A stretch of 64,000 bases of DNA from Prochlorococcus sp. AG-409-K04. GTDB lineage: Bacteria > Cyanobacteriota > Cyanobacteriia > PCC-6307 > Cyanobiaceae. This document shows, one piece after another, positions 9,334 to 17,933 of the stretch. Every line of letters starts with the position of its first letter. Positions within the stretch are counted from its first letter, which is position 1. The position numbers and the translations under genes were made by a program. The notes below the pieces were generated by a model. It worked only from the letters and a program-made list of their open reading frames with translations. It was not told where the DNA came from and made no database searches. The stretch covers positions 1 through 64,000 of the forward strand of contig QCKE01000004.1 of NCBI GenBank assembly GCA_003215555.1, in the 5' to 3' direction.

Positions 9334-9972
9334 TCAATTGTGATTATCTCTATCACCAAACAACAAAGAGCCCACACGAATCCATGTGGCTCCCATCTCA
9401 ACTGCTTCTTCCCAATCATTGCTCATTCCCATTGAACAATCCTTTAATCGCAAATGATCTGCAAATAATCTGCATTCACGAAAGAGAAGCTTTCTTTCAT
9501 CAGATTTTAATGAAATAGGTGCAATCGTCATCAAACCAATAATATCGATACTAGTTAATTGCTTAAATTCTTTCCATACAGACAAAAGCTCTTCGACAGA
9601 AAGTCCAGATTTATTAGGATCTTCTCGAAGCTTAACTTGTATCATGACCTTTGGTTTCTTAAATTCTTCACTGGCAATTCTGGATATTCTTGAAGCCAAT
9701 TTCAAAGAATCAATGGAATGAATTACATTAAAATTCTTAACTACTTGTCTTACTTTATTTGCTTGTACTTTACCAATAAAATGCCATGTGATTTGATTTA
9801 AATCCTGCAATGCATCTAACTTTGGCAATGCTTCTTGGACTCGGCTTTCACCAAAATTGCATTGCCCCTTCGAAGCTAGATAACGAATCTTTTGAACTGA
9901 CTGCCCCTTGCTAACGGCTAACAAACTGACATCGCTTGGTAACGATTCAAATTTTTTTTTAATATCATCCAT
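9334..9972 (-). CDS. pipY: PLP-homeostasis protein PipY (YggS/COG0325 family)
   Basis: Pyridoxal-phosphate-binding alanine-racemase-fold protein controlling vitamin B6 and amino-acid pools. The 212-residue sequence shows LLAVSKGQSVQKIRYLASKGQCNFGESRVQEALPK, in which the lysine of AVSKG is the PLP Schiff-base residue. Also visible are WHFIGKVQANKVRQVV, the phosphate-binding GLMTIAP and the C-terminal SMGMSNDWEEAVEMGATWIRVGSLLFG. Length is slightly short but motif-complete. It lies 13 bases downstream of pipX on the same strand, matching the known cyanobacterial pipX-pipY pair. Confidence 0.94.
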   Translation of the reverse strand: MDDIKKKFESLPSDVSLLAVSKGQSVQKIRYLASKGQCNFGESRVQEALPKLDALQDLNQITWHFIGKVQANKVRQVVKNFNVIHSIDSLKLASRISRIASEEFKKPKVMIQVKLREDPNKSGLSVEELLSVWKEFKQLTSIDIIGLMTIAPISLKSDERKLLFRECRLFADHLRLKDCSMGMSNDWEEAVEMGATWIRVGSLLFGDRDNHN

Positions 9973-9985
9973 CTAAGAATTTTGA

Positions 9986-10258
9986 TTAAATAAAAGTTTG
10001 CTTAAATAGTGTTTGCCAAATTGACAATTCTTCAGATCTAATTTTTCTACATCGTGCAATATTAATTTCCGCATAATGCCTTGCATCCATATATGGGATC
10101 ACTTCAAACTCTGCTCCTCTTGGCTGCAAGGTCACTAAAAAAAACATTTTTTGAGCATATAAGGTTGCATAAATATCCCTACCTTCTCCCGCAGGTGCAA
10201 CCAAGTAGAGCATCCCAAAAGTTGGGTGATTAAGATATCGCTCAGAAGATAGTTGCAA
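9986..10258 (-). CDS. pipX: PII-interacting protein PipX
   Basis: Small Tudor-like coactivator that shuttles between PII (GlnB) and NtcA in nitrogen regulation of cyanobacteria. The 90-residue sequence has the hallmark ERYLNHPTFGMLYLV, then DIYATLYAQKMFFLVTLQPRG and the C-terminal helix LWIT-type block ending SIWQTLFKQTFI, closely matching the Synechococcus PipX pattern. The start is TTG at 10258; there is no better upstream ATG. It heads the pipX-pipY pair. No clear NtcA box (GTA-N8-TAC) is visible in the 105 bases upstream. Confidence 0.95.
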   Translation of the reverse strand: MQLSSERYLNHPTFGMLYLVAPAGEGRDIYATLYAQKMFFLVTLQPRGAEFEVIPYMDARHYAEINIARCRKIRSEELSIWQTLFKQTFI

Positions 10259-10363
10259 TTTTGAAAAAACGAAATTTTTTTTATTAACAATATGATACTT
10301 CGATGAAGAGCAAAAATACTAATTTCAAAAACCCAGTTCTAGCTCACTCAATCCATAAGAATA

Positions 10364-11287
10364 TTAAAGAGAGCCAAATGATGATTGCCTAAGAATTAAA
10401 ATTCCAATCAAAACAATTATAGAAAATATATTTAATCCAAACGTTTCCCTATGGCCAAATAAAATTTTTGGTTTAAATAAATCCGGGCTCAACATAAAAC
10501 CACCATTTCTAATAATTAAAGCATCTGCACCTTGTTCTGCTCTTAACAAAATATTTGTCAATAGTCTTTCGCCAATAACAAGTAAGACACCTACTGATTT
10601 CTTGAATCCCAATTTTTTCAAGCTGACCCCTCTAGTTAATATAGATCTAATTAGATTCTGAAACTCTTCTTGCACTAATGGAATGAAACGCAGTGCCAAA
10701 AGAAGCTGAAAGCTCAGTCTCTCCAAGGGGAATCCAATGAAAGTCAAAGGTGTTAAATACCATCTTAAAGTCCACATTAAATCTTCTGGAGATGTAGTTA
10801 TCAACATCAAATTGACACTATGAACAACCGTAAAAATCAATGTGGCAGTTTTCATCCCTAATTCTGCGGAGCGTTGGTCAACAACGAACAACCCAAGGGG
10901 AATCGGACCTAAATCAATAGGTCCGATTCTTATTATTTCCCAAGAGTTACTAAATGTCATTGCCTTAGGAATTTCTTGACTAGAACGAACAGTTAGCGTA
11001 CTTACAGGTTCATTAGTTGGAAGAAAAATAGCTAAAAGACCAAAAAGGAAAGAAAGCATTATCAAAATTAACAGAGGTCGCTTAATAACCCTCCAAGGCA
11101 AAGAACCAAATGCTGTAATACACAACAGCGTAACTACTAATCCAAGACGCCAAAATAACCCTGAAAGAACAGGGGAAATCAAAAACATCAATACCCAAGC
11201 AAATTTCAACCTTGGATCCAGACTTCTTAACCAACCGGAGCCACCTGATACATACTGACCTATAGGAACATTCCTTAAAAATTCCAT
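10364..11287 (-). CDS. EcfT/CbiQ-family energy-coupling transmembrane protein
   Basis: 307-residue polytopic membrane protein of the CbiQ/EcfT family, the shared transmembrane scaffold of energy-coupling-factor vitamin and metal importers. It starts IGQYVSGGSGWLRSLDPRLKFAWVLMF, the typical N-terminal signature. There are about six hydrophobic segments, and the cytoplasmic coupling region contains ALRFIPLVQEEFQNLIRSILTRG and ERLLTNILLRAEQGADALIIRNGG, where EcfT proteins carry their paired A-R-G coupling motifs. No ATPase (EcfA) or substrate-binding S subunit is encoded nearby. It is two bases downstream of der and upstream of pipX on the same strand. The substrate is unknown. Confidence 0.88.
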   Translation of the reverse strand: MEFLRNVPIGQYVSGGSGWLRSLDPRLKFAWVLMFLISPVLSGLFWRLGLVVTLLCITAFGSLPWRVIKRPLLILIMLSFLFGLLAIFLPTNEPVSTLTVRSSQEIPKAMTFSNSWEIIRIGPIDLGPIPLGLFVVDQRSAELGMKTATLIFTVVHSVNLMLITTSPEDLMWTLRWYLTPLTFIGFPLERLSFQLLLALRFIPLVQEEFQNLIRSILTRGVSLKKLGFKKSVGVLLVIGERLLTNILLRAEQGADALIIRNGGFMLSPDLFKPKILFGHRETFGLNIFSIIVLIGILILRQSSFGSL

Positions 11288-11289
11288 GC

Positions 11290-12660
11290 TTAATCCATAG
11301 AATTGTCTTTTTGACGCTTTAAATCTCTCTCAACTTCACGTCGTTGCTTCCCTCGCCAAAACAATTTTAGAGGCGTACCTTTGAAGCCAAGACCTTCTCT
11401 AATTTGACGTTCCAAATACCTTCGATAAGAATCACCAAAAAGTTTTGGATCATTTACAAAAAGAGTAAAACTAGGCGGAGAACTAGCGACTTGAGTTCCA
11501 TAATATAATCTTCCTTGTCTACCTCCACGACTTGTAGGTGGACTCCTCCAACTCAATGCTTCTGTAATAACTTCATTTACCACAGAAGTGGAAACTCTTC
11601 TTCTATGTTGCTCAACAGCTAAAGAAGCGAACTTAAACACCTGGTCAACTCTCTGTTTCTTAAGAGCTGATGTAAATAACATATTAGCCCAATCCAAAAA
11701 ATACAATTTTGAACGAAGTTCCTTCTCCATCAATGGCATTGTGTAAGTGTTTTTTTCTACTGCATCCCACTTATTCACAACAACCAAACAAGCGCGCCCT
11801 TCCTCTTCTATCCTACCTGCCAGACGCTGATCTTGCTCTGTAACGCCATCAGTAGCATCAATAACCAATGCACATACATCACTCCGTTCAATCGCCTTAA
11901 AACTTCTATTTATCCCAAAATACTCAGGGCCATAATTAACACTTTTACGTCTACGAATACCAGCTGTATCGATCAATTTCCATGCCTTATCTTCTCTTAC
12001 TATCGAGGTATCTATAGTGTCACGCGTAGTTCCTCTGATAGAACTTACAATAGCGCGATTCTGTCCGCAAATTGCATTAAGTAAGCTTGATTTCCCAACA
12101 TTTGGCCGACCAATAATTGCAAGTTGAATAGGATCAATCTCTTCTTCATCAAACTCTTTTGATGGGAATATTTTAACTAATCGATCAAGTAAATCTCCGG
12201 TACCTGATCCATGAATCGCAGATATAGGAAAAGGTTCACCAAGACCTAAGCGCCAAAATTCTCCTGCCATTGAAAGACCAAGTTCAGGAGATTCGCATTT
12301 GTTAACTGCCAAAAGAGTGTCACACCCAATGCTTCTAATCCATGCAGCAATGGCCTCATCAGCCGCAGTAACACCTTGCTGACCATCAACAATTAATAAC
12401 GCTATTGAGGCTTCAGATAGTGCCAAGTTAACTTGTTCTCTTATTTCTGGAAGGAACTCACTATCATCATCAAAAACCAGTCCCCCTGTATCTACAACTT
12501 TAAATTCTCTATCAGCCCAATAGCCATCTTGATAACTTCTGTCTCTGGTTACGCCAGGTTGATCATGAACAATCGCATCTCGACTATGACACAGCCTATT
12601 GACGAGAGTGGACTTTCCAACATTTGGACGTCCTATTATAGCGACAATAGGTCGCACCAT
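11290..12660 (-). CDS. der: Ribosome-associated GTPase Der (EngA)
   Basis: Double-GTPase required for 50S ribosomal subunit assembly. The 456-residue protein has two G domains: the first with [14 protein letters not shown] and DTGG, the second from about residue 178 with [18 protein letters not shown] and [10 protein letters not shown]-terminal KH-like domain follows, with [35 protein letters not shown]1-G4 motifs are complete in both halves. The stop is two bases upstream of the ecfT-like start, suggesting one transcript, and the der-ecfT-pipX order recurs in cyanobacteria. Confidence 0.97.
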   Translation of the reverse strand: MVRPIVAIIGRPNVGKSTLVNRLCHSRDAIVHDQPGVTRDRSYQDGYWADREFKVVDTGGLVFDDDSEFLPEIREQVNLALSEASIALLIVDGQQGVTAADEAIAAWIRSIGCDTLLAVNKCESPELGLSMAGEFWRLGLGEPFPISAIHGSGTGDLLDRLVKIFPSKEFDEEEIDPIQLAIIGRPNVGKSSLLNAICGQNRAIVSSIRGTTRDTIDTSIVREDKAWKLIDTAGIRRRKSVNYGPEYFGINRSFKAIERSDVCALVIDATDGVTEQDQRLAGRIEEEGRACLVVVNKWDAVEKNTYTMPLMEKELRSKLYFLDWANMLFTSALKKQRVDQVFKFASLAVEQHRRRVSTSVVNEVITEALSWRSPPTSRGGRQGRLYYGTQVASSPPSFTLFVNDPKLFGDSYRRYLERQIREGLGFKGTPLKLFWRGKQRREVERDLKRQKDNSMD

Positions 12661-12749
12661 TTATCCACTCACATAATTTATTTGTATATTTAGAATACTT
12701 ATATGCAGCGAAATTCAGCAACTATTCCTTGAAAAAATCAAAATATAAA

Positions 12750-13211
12750 TCACTCAATTTCAGGATCGCCAAAATGCCCCTTTCGAGGGTCCGGAGACGG
12801 TTCACTATGCACTGGCATAGGGCCAAGATCAGACAACATTTCCTTATTAATTATTGTCCATGCCAGTAGCCAATTGACGGCAGTGGCTCTCCGAGTTTTT
12901 CTAGGGAAAAGCTCATCAATTTTATATCCTTGAAAATTTAAAACTGTCTTCAAAGATTGCTTATGCTCCTTAGGAATTGATCTCGTCAAATGAACAGATG
13001 CTATTCGTTTAGAGATAATTTCTGGTGCCTCTGGAAACTTTTGACTCCAATAAACTGGGGTCGAAGCAGTACACTTAAAAATATCTAACTTTTCATCTAA
13101 GCGCTTATAACCAAGTCTGTCCCAAACAAGCTTAGCAACAAATCGATCAGTAATTTTATCCGCAAGTATTGCCATCAAAAGCGATCGACTCAAGGGCCAT
13201 AAATCATCCAT
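12750..13211 (-). CDS. DUF1823-like protein of phototrophs
   Basis: 153-residue soluble protein without signal peptide or membrane segment. The pattern of a mixed N-terminal region (LVWDRLGYKRLDE), then RIASVHLTRSIPKEHKQSLKTVLNFQGYKIDELFPRKTRRATAVNWLLAW, resembles DUF1823, a family I recall as restricted to cyanobacteria and plants. Its function is not known. The tail PMPVHSEPSPDPRKGHFGDPEIE is polar and probably disordered. It lies upstream of der, separated by 89 bases, and downstream of cobI by 111 bases on the same strand. Confidence 0.75.
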   Translation of the reverse strand: MDDLWPLSRSLLMAILADKITDRFVAKLVWDRLGYKRLDEKLDIFKCTASTPVYWSQKFPEAPEIISKRIASVHLTRSIPKEHKQSLKTVLNFQGYKIDELFPRKTRRATAVNWLLAWTIINKEMLSDLGPMPVHSEPSPDPRKGHFGDPEIE

Positions 13212-13322
13212 AAAATGATCCGATTAGCCTCCTAAATTTCTGATTATTATCAAAGCAAACCTACTACAGAAATCACATAAAAAAGGTAGAAAAATTATTA
13301 AAAATAAAATTCCTACAAAAAA

Positions 13323-14054
13323 TTAATTCAACAAATAATCAATTTTCTTCCTCACAATTAATAAAGAAAAATAAGAAGGTTCTTCCAACCTAACATCACT
13401 CGCTTTCAGAAGTATTTGATCAGGAAAACCAATCTTTTGAGCAAAAATTGTACTTTCTATTAAGGACTTTTTAATTAATATACGCTCAACCCATGGCCAA
13501 TTATTACCTAATTTTAGCAATACAAGCACTTTACCAAAGTCAATTACATCATCCAAAAGTTTTTCCAATTTTTTTGGATGATCAGGAACAGGACATACTA
13601 ATAGATCCTCTTTTTGTAATGATAATGGAATTTTTGCTAAAGCTGATGCTGCATTAAAAGAGCTAACACCTGGTATAACTTTCATTAGCAATGAAGGTTC
13701 TTTTTGTTTTATATAATGAATAAGATAAGCACTCGTTGAATATAAAGATGGATCTCCAAGACAAATAAAAACAATTGATTGACCTTTTACAGCTTCAGCT
13801 ATTAATTGGTTAGCAGCGTCTGTCCAAACTATTTTTAATTTTTCAATATCTTTGATCATAGGTAAAATAATTGGTAAGCACTTTTTCCCCTCAAGAAACT
13901 CAGATACAATTTCTCTTGCAATACTTTTTGCAGACAACCTTGCTACTGGATATGCAATTATAGATGCTTTATTAATTGCATTTACAGCTGCAAGGGTTAA
14001 TAAGCTTGGATCACCGGGCCCAACACCTGCAAAGGTTAATCCTGGCTTAATCAA
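13323..14054 (-). CDS. cobI: Precorrin-2 C20-methyltransferase
   Basis: SAM-dependent methyltransferase of the corrin pathway to (pseudo)cobalamin. The 243-residue tetrapyrrole-methylase fold begins with GLTFAGVGPGDPSLLTLAAVNAI, followed by FICLGDPSLYSTSAYLIHYI and VIPGVSSFNAASALAKIPLSLQKEDLLVCPVP. The last of these is characteristic of the C20 enzyme rather than CobA or CobM. The C-terminal substrate-binding half is somewhat diverged but of normal length. It follows the miaE-like gene on the same strand after 63 bases. No cobalamin riboswitch could be recognised. Confidence 0.92.
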   Translation of the reverse strand: MIKPGLTFAGVGPGDPSLLTLAAVNAINKASIIAYPVARLSAKSIAREIVSEFLEGKKCLPIILPMIKDIEKLKIVWTDAANQLIAEAVKGQSIVFICLGDPSLYSTSAYLIHYIKQKEPSLLMKVIPGVSSFNAASALAKIPLSLQKEDLLVCPVPDHPKKLEKLLDDVIDFGKVLVLLKLGNNWPWVERILIKKSLIESTIFAQKIGFPDQILLKASDVRLEEPSYFSLLIVRKKIDYLLN

Positions 14055-14117
14055 GGTACTATTTTCATTACACTCAAATCAAATATAGATGAGAAAAAAG
14101 TTAATTGGCAATCTTCT

Positions 14118-14744
14118 TCAACTGTGCATTCTTGGCATTGGATGAAGTACAGACAGAAGATTTGATTCAATAGTTGCAAGCTCCATTAATCTCGACAAAA
14201 TCAAAGATTCCTCAAAACGTTCACTCGCTAAACACCAATAAAGACCAAAATGACGAGATTCACTTTTCAATAAATCTCCATAAAGTTCCTTAAGTTCTTG
14301 GTCTGGAGAATGGGCTGATAATAAGCCCATTCTTTCATGGCTTCGTGCTTCAATCAAACCAGCAACAAGAAAACTATCTAGCATTCTTGATGGTTCTTCT
14401 TTCCTAATATTTTTAGAGAGCAAGGCTGCATATGGGGGCGAAGGCAAAGGCTCTAAATAGCGACCTCTAGATTTTAAAATTGAAAGAACTCGATCAAAAT
14501 GCTCAAGTTCTTCTTTCACCAAAGGACTAAGAACCTCAGCCAAACCTGGTTCACACAAATATCTAAACATCATTTGAAGAGCTACACCCGCAGCTTTTCT
14601 TTCACAATGTGCATGATCTATAAGCACTTCAATGGGATTGGAAATTGCTTGTTCAATCCAACTTGAACTAGTTGCACTAATTAGCCATTTAATCTTTGAA
14701 GTCAATGGGCCTGTCTCATTTAAAGCTTTCATTCTTTTATTCAC
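14118..14744 (-). CDS. miaE: MiaE-like tRNA hydroxylase (diiron ferritin-like)
   Basis: 208-residue ferritin-like diiron protein resembling tRNA-(2-methylthio-N6-isopentenyl-A37) hydroxylase. Iron ligands are visible in [17 protein letters not shown] (E and preceding H), [21 protein letters not shown] and [11 protein letters not shown], which together give the paired E/ExxH pattern. The enzyme would hydroxylate the isopentenyl group at position 37 of tRNAs reading U-starting codons. Its 3' neighbour is cobI; upstream its start overlaps the aroQ stop by eight bases. Whether Prochlorococcus tRNAs carry this modification is not known to me. Confidence 0.85.
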   Translation of the reverse strand: MNKRMKALNETGPLTSKIKWLISATSSSWIEQAISNPIEVLIDHAHCERKAAGVALQMMFRYLCEPGLAEVLSPLVKEELEHFDRVLSILKSRGRYLEPLPSPPYAALLSKNIRKEEPSRMLDSFLVAGLIEARSHERMGLLSAHSPDQELKELYGDLLKSESRHFGLYWCLASERFEESLILSRLMELATIESNLLSVLHPMPRMHS

Positions 14745-15177
14745 CAGTCTTCAAATGAGCCAATATTCCATCAAATGCAAGTTCATAACTTCTTCCACCA
14801 AAACCGCTCACTACCCCTATAGCACAATCAGCCAGTAATGACTTATGACGAAATTCCTCTCTTGCAAAAGTATTACTAAGATGTACTTCGACATAAGGTA
14901 TTCCAGTAGCCAGCAAAGCATCTCTTAAAGCAATGGATGTGTGGGTATAAGCTCCTGCATTGATCAAAATCCCATCAACCTTACCTAAAGCATTATGAAT
15001 ACAATCAACCATAGCCCCTTCAGAGTTGCTCTGAAAACTTTCAAGCACAACCCCTTCTTTTTCAGCCTTCTTTTGAAGTGCAACTTCAATAGAGTTAAGA
15101 GTCTCAGCTCCGTATATCGAAGGTTCTCTTAAACCAAGAAGATTAAGGTTTGGACCATTAACAATTAATAACTCCAT
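14737..15177 (-). CDS. aroQ: Type II 3-dehydroquinate dehydratase
   Basis: Third step of the shikimate pathway, dehydrating 3-dehydroquinate. The 146-residue flavodoxin-like enzyme shows [25 protein letters not shown], where the catalytic tyrosine and active-site arginine loop lie, then [34 protein letters not shown] and [18 protein letters not shown] with the catalytic histidine. Length is typical for a subunit of the dodecamer. The 3' end overlaps the miaE-like start by eight bases. Confidence 0.96.
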   Translation of the reverse strand: MELLIVNGPNLNLLGLREPSIYGAETLNSIEVALQKKAEKEGVVLESFQSNSEGAMVDCIHNALGKVDGILINAGAYTHTSIALRDALLATGIPYVEVHLSNTFAREEFRHKSLLADCAIGVVSGFGGRSYELAFDGILAHLKTGE

Positions 15178-15286
15178 TAGGCCTTCAAGGTCTAGTACTT
15201 TTCAAATCGTATCGATTGCACTATAAATCGACCAACATATTTGGGGAATTAAGTCACTTAAATCTGTTAAGGTCCTTTAGTGGTTA

Positions 15287-15368
15287 GGGTCGGTGCCCGA
15301 GTGGTTAATGGGGGCGGACTGTAAATCCGCTGGCTCTGCCTACGTTGGTTCAAATCCAACCCGGCCCA
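15287..15368 (+). tRNA. tRNA-Tyr (GTA)
   Basis: Class II tRNA with a seven-pair acceptor stem (GGGTCGG at the 5' end, CCGGCCC at 15361-15367), discriminator A, D arm with GAGTGGTTAATGG, anticodon GTA in the loop CTGTAAA, a long variable arm and a T arm GTTGGTTCAAATCCAAC. The CCA end is not encoded. It is followed after ten bases by tRNA-Thr, so the two are probably processed from one transcript. Confidence 0.97.
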
Positions 15369-15378
15369 CCTTCCACAA

Positions 15379-15450
<72 letters not shown>

Positions 15451-15818
15451 TCGTCGGAACCCAAAGCAGGGCAATCGATCTTCGACACTAGGATCGCTAA
15501 TCTTTGAAAGTGGAGATCCACTTTTTAGTCCACTTATACTCTCCCGAACATTCTTGCTTGGCGCATCTAACCTGATGCAAGTAAAGAAATGGCAACTATT
15601 AGAAAGAGCGGCAAAGACCAAGAAGCATTAATCAAAAAGAAGCAATGTCAAGGACCAAAAGGCGCCATATTATATATCGAAACTTAGAAGAGTTAGACCA
15701 GATAAGACCTAGAGATTCAAAAAAGCGATCAGAAATAAGCCTAAAAAACTTTTGAATATACATATCAATCATTTGATCATAACTAGTCACTAATATCTTT
15801 AAAATAGTCAGAACAAAT
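15451..15818. other. Intergenic region after the tRNA pair
   Basis: Apart from the hairpin at 15507-15526, the only open stretch is a 32-codon plus-strand frame at 15589-15687 starting MATIRKSGKDQEALIKKK, lysine-rich and without recognised relatives. No promoter or RNA structure could be assigned. Confidence 0.4.
15507..15526 (+). terminator. Rho-independent terminator after tRNA-Tyr/tRNA-Thr
   Basis: The inverted repeat AAAGTGG-AGAT-CCACTTT followed by further Ts forms a seven-pair stem with a four-base loop 57 bases after tRNA-Thr. It fits a terminator of the tRNA transcript. Confidence 0.65.
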
Positions 15819-16019
15819 TTAAAACTTTAAAATTATTTTCTCAACAATCAAAGTCACGGCAACTCCCTTAAAAAATACCAACCAAAGCAATCCATAGTCA
15901 GATAAACCAAGTTTCTTTTGATACCAAAAAATAAGTTTCTTGTGTTTTTCAATTAATTGAATACCTTTCACAATTTTAATGATTATTAGCATCATCAATA
16001 AGAGCATAAAATTGATCAT
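15819..16019 (-). CDS. Possible small two-helix membrane protein
   Basis: 66-codon frame with an N-terminal hydrophobic helix (MINFMLLLMMLIIIKIV), a basic middle segment (EKHKKLIFWYQKKLGLSDYG) and a second hydrophobic helix (LLWLVFFKGVAVTLIVEKI). That composition looks like a real small inner-membrane or thylakoid protein rather than chance. No good Shine-Dalgarno sequence is seen upstream and I do not recognise the family. It lies isolated between the tRNA pair and a secreted-protein gene. Confidence 0.45.
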   Translation of the reverse strand: MINFMLLLMMLIIIKIVKGIQLIEKHKKLIFWYQKKLGLSDYGLLWLVFFKGVAVTLIVEKIILKF

Positions 16020-16381
16020 TGCAAGGCAAATTTCCCAATTTCAGACATGAATATATGCAATCAATTATTTTACAAATTGTAAATTTCTTCAAAAAAATAT
16101 GATTATCAAACTAACAATTCCAACTATTTTGACTACCAAAGTTTCAAAAGCCAATGATTTTTGTTTGTAACTTTGTAGGTTGAATAAAGGAATTTAATTT
16201 AATTACTTGTTTCTCAAATAATATGAGCAAAGTATCCGCAATTTGATTATTTACATATCATCATAAATTACTTGAAATCAAAATCTAATAAACAATAGAG
16301 TTAATCCTTTAATAGGGAAAGAAAACTTTTTTCTATTAGATTTGGAAAGTGTTAGCATCTAAAAAATAATTCCCCAAACTG
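16020..16381. other. AT-rich intergenic region
   Basis: About 360 bases of very AT-rich sequence between the small membrane-protein frame and the secreted-protein gene. Only short frames are present. The promoter of the 16382 gene should lie near its right end, but no convincing -10/-35 pair could be chosen. Confidence 0.5.
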
Positions 16382-16789
16382 ATGAAATTAAAATGCATGA
16401 GAAATATCTTATTTAGCCATTTAATTCTTCTCATCATTTATTTTCCAATCAAAACAGATGCTTTAATCCATGACTGGATAGCAGTTCCTAGTAGTCAATA
16501 TGGAGAACAATTATGGGATAAAAATAGTTTTCAAAAAAATCAAGATAGTTCTATAAGAGTGTTCAGTAAATTTATCCCTAAAAGAACTACAAAAATTACC
16601 AAAGAAATTCTTTATACAATGGATATTGATTGTTCCAACAAATCATTTAAGGATGTTGCAATCGGTCAAAAAACATTTAATAAATTCAAAAGCAAGAATT
16701 CTGAATGGCAAAGTCCCAATGGAGACAAACTAATTCTAGGTATAATCGATCAAGTTTGTACTTTTGATAGCAATAAAAATATCTCTTAA
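16382..16789 (+). CDS. Small secreted protein of unknown function
   Basis: 135-residue protein with a clear signal peptide (NILFSHLILLIIYFPIKTDA, cleavage probably after the alanine near residue 27). The mature part is about 108 residues and starts LIHDWIAVPSSQYGEQLWD. Two cysteines (DIDCSNKSFKD and DQVCTFD) could form a disulfide in the periplasm. The short repeat-free, strand-rich pattern resembles small periplasmic proteins found in picocyanobacteria that describe themselves only as surface-adhesin-like. I do not recognise a function. It precedes the glycine-pentad cluster, which is on the opposite strand. Confidence 0.7.
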   Translation: MKLKCMRNILFSHLILLIIYFPIKTDALIHDWIAVPSSQYGEQLWDKNSFQKNQDSSIRVFSKFIPKRTTKITKEILYTMDIDCSNKSFKDVAIGQKTFNKFKSKNSEWQSPNGDKLILGIIDQVCTFDSNKNIS

Positions 16790-16906
16790 ATCCTCAGGGT
16801 TTAAACCAAAAGAATTGATTCCTAAAATTAGCCAAATGTTTTGATATGGTTCACATGTCATTGAGAAAAAGGTTAACTGCAACTAAAAAATATTTAGGCA
16901 ATTCTC

Positions 16907-17143
16907 TTAAGACAGTCCCATAACTTTGAATCCATAAACTATTAATCCGCATCCAACCAGGCAAGCATTAAGCAATCCCATCCCAACCGCACCTACTGTA
17001 ATAACTCCCATCGAGACTCCTCCAATAGCAACAAATCCCATTGGAACCAACCCAATAGCAATAATTCCACGAGGAGCTATCCCAAAGGCAACTAATTTGA
17101 ACATGCGTTGAGAAACTTCACCATTTTGAAGAGTTTTTGTCAT
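16907..17143 (-). CDS. Glycine-pentad hydrophobic repeat protein (short paralogue)
   Basis: 78-residue protein of unknown function. From residue 21 to 76 a glycine recurs at every fifth position (21, 26, 31 ... 76; only 61 is Cys), with hydrophobic residues between and a PMG/SMG alternation, e.g. GLVPMGFVAIGGVSMG. The pattern may form either a membrane-inserted element or a tight beta-solenoid with one strand per pentad. It is clearly a paralogue of the repeat part of the neighbouring 17186-17617 protein, including the shared break NA(C/S)(L/I)VG. It lacks the C-terminal DUF3721-like part. No signal peptide is seen. Confidence 0.72.
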   Translation of the reverse strand: MTKTLQNGEVSQRMFKLVAFGIAPRGIIAIGLVPMGFVAIGGVSMGVITVGAVGMGLLNACLVGCGLIVYGFKVMGLS

Positions 17144-17185
17144 TTAATAATGAAGAAAAGAAATTTTTTAGCAGGAATTAAAAAG

Positions 17186-17617
17186 TTACTTAGAAGTGCC
17201 ATGAGTGGCACATGGCATCCAAAAATGTCCCATTTTGTGAACACCTAAGCATCCAAGTTTTCTAGCCTCTTTCTCTGCCTCAGTTCTGGTTGAATAAGCG
17301 TAAATATTCTTTGAAGAGTCGTTGGACTCAGTAAGAGTTCTTTGCAACGTTTCTCCTTCTGGGCTCCAGACTTTAAGGCCCATTGTCGTTATCCCTGCTG
17401 AAAATATTCCCATACCAACTATGGAAGCGTTAACAACTCCCATGGCCACCACTCCCAGTGAGACAACGCCCATTGGAACTATCCCAATAGTAACAATTCC
17501 CATTGGAACCACCCCAATAGAAATTACACCCAGTGGAGCTATACCAATTGCAATTTTTTTTGGCTTACCACCACAATGAGAAGGAACTTGTGATTGTTTC
17601 TGATCAGAATCATTCAT
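17186..17617 (-). CDS. Glycine-pentad repeat protein fused to a DUF3721-like domain
   Basis: 143-residue protein. Residues 25-80 hold twelve consecutive five-residue units with glycine at positions 25, 30, 35 ... 80 (65 is Ser), alternating the types VISIG and VVPMG, so the true period is about ten. The C-terminal part (about 103-140: YSTRTEAEKEARKLGCLGVHKMGHFWMPCATH) matches the short domain I recall as DUF3721 in marine picocyanobacteria, with two conserved Cys and the HKMG motif. The repeats are overwhelmingly hydrophobic. The neighbour at 17668 encodes the same C-terminal domain on a lipoprotein. Function unknown. Confidence 0.75.
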   Translation of the reverse strand: MNDSDQKQSQVPSHCGGKPKKIAIGIAPLGVISIGVVPMGIVTIGIVPMGVVSLGVVAMGVVNASIVGMGIFSAGITTMGLKVWSPEGETLQRTLTESNDSSKNIYAYSTRTEAEKEARKLGCLGVHKMGHFWMPCATHGTSK

Positions 17618-17667
17618 AATTTTGATTAAGAAATTACCAATTCATATAATGCTTTTTATCAAATGTT

Positions 17668-17877
17668 TTAGTGCTCTTTATGAGATGAATGACTTTCACA
17701 TGCCATCCACTTCTCACCCATTCTATGAGCACCAATGCAATTGATTTTTTCAGCAGCCTTTTCAGCTTCTAGCTTAGTATCAAAAAGTACTTTTACACTA
17801 GTTTCTTTGTTTTGATAAGAACAGCTACTGAGAAGAGCAAAAGGCAAAAGAAAAGTGAAAAAGTAATTTTTTTTCAA
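17668..17877 (-). CDS. Small lipoprotein with DUF3721-like domain
   Basis: 69-residue protein starting with a lipoprotein signal (KKNYFFTFLLPFALLSSCS; lipobox LSSC with the lipid-modified Cys near residue 19). The mature part holds the domain VLFDTKLEAEKAAEKINCIGAHRMGEKWMACESH, with paired cysteines about 15 residues apart and a histidine-rich tail (ESHSSHKEH). The Cys/His pattern suggests metal binding or a disulfide, which is inference. It is upstream of the two glycine-pentad genes on the same strand. Confidence 0.72.
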   Translation of the reverse strand: MKKNYFFTFLLPFALLSSCSYQNKETSVKVLFDTKLEAEKAAEKINCIGAHRMGEKWMACESHSSHKEH

Positions 17878-17933
17878 AGTAAAGCTCCAATTAATAAATG
17901 GAATGATAGAGAAAGAGTATTAAATAATCCCAT

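Noticed and set aside
10259-10363. NtcA box upstream of pipX
   Set aside because: No GTA-N8-TAC match with a suitably placed -10 element was found.
15589-15687. 32-codon frame MATIRKSGKDQEALIKKK after tRNA-Thr
   Set aside because: Too short and unsupported by ribosome site or known relatives to be called a gene, though basic peptides of this size exist.
17322-17579. Plus-strand frame rich in TTPIGTIPI repeats
   Set aside because: Exact antisense of the glycine-pentad repeats at 17186-17617; the periodicity comes from the real gene.
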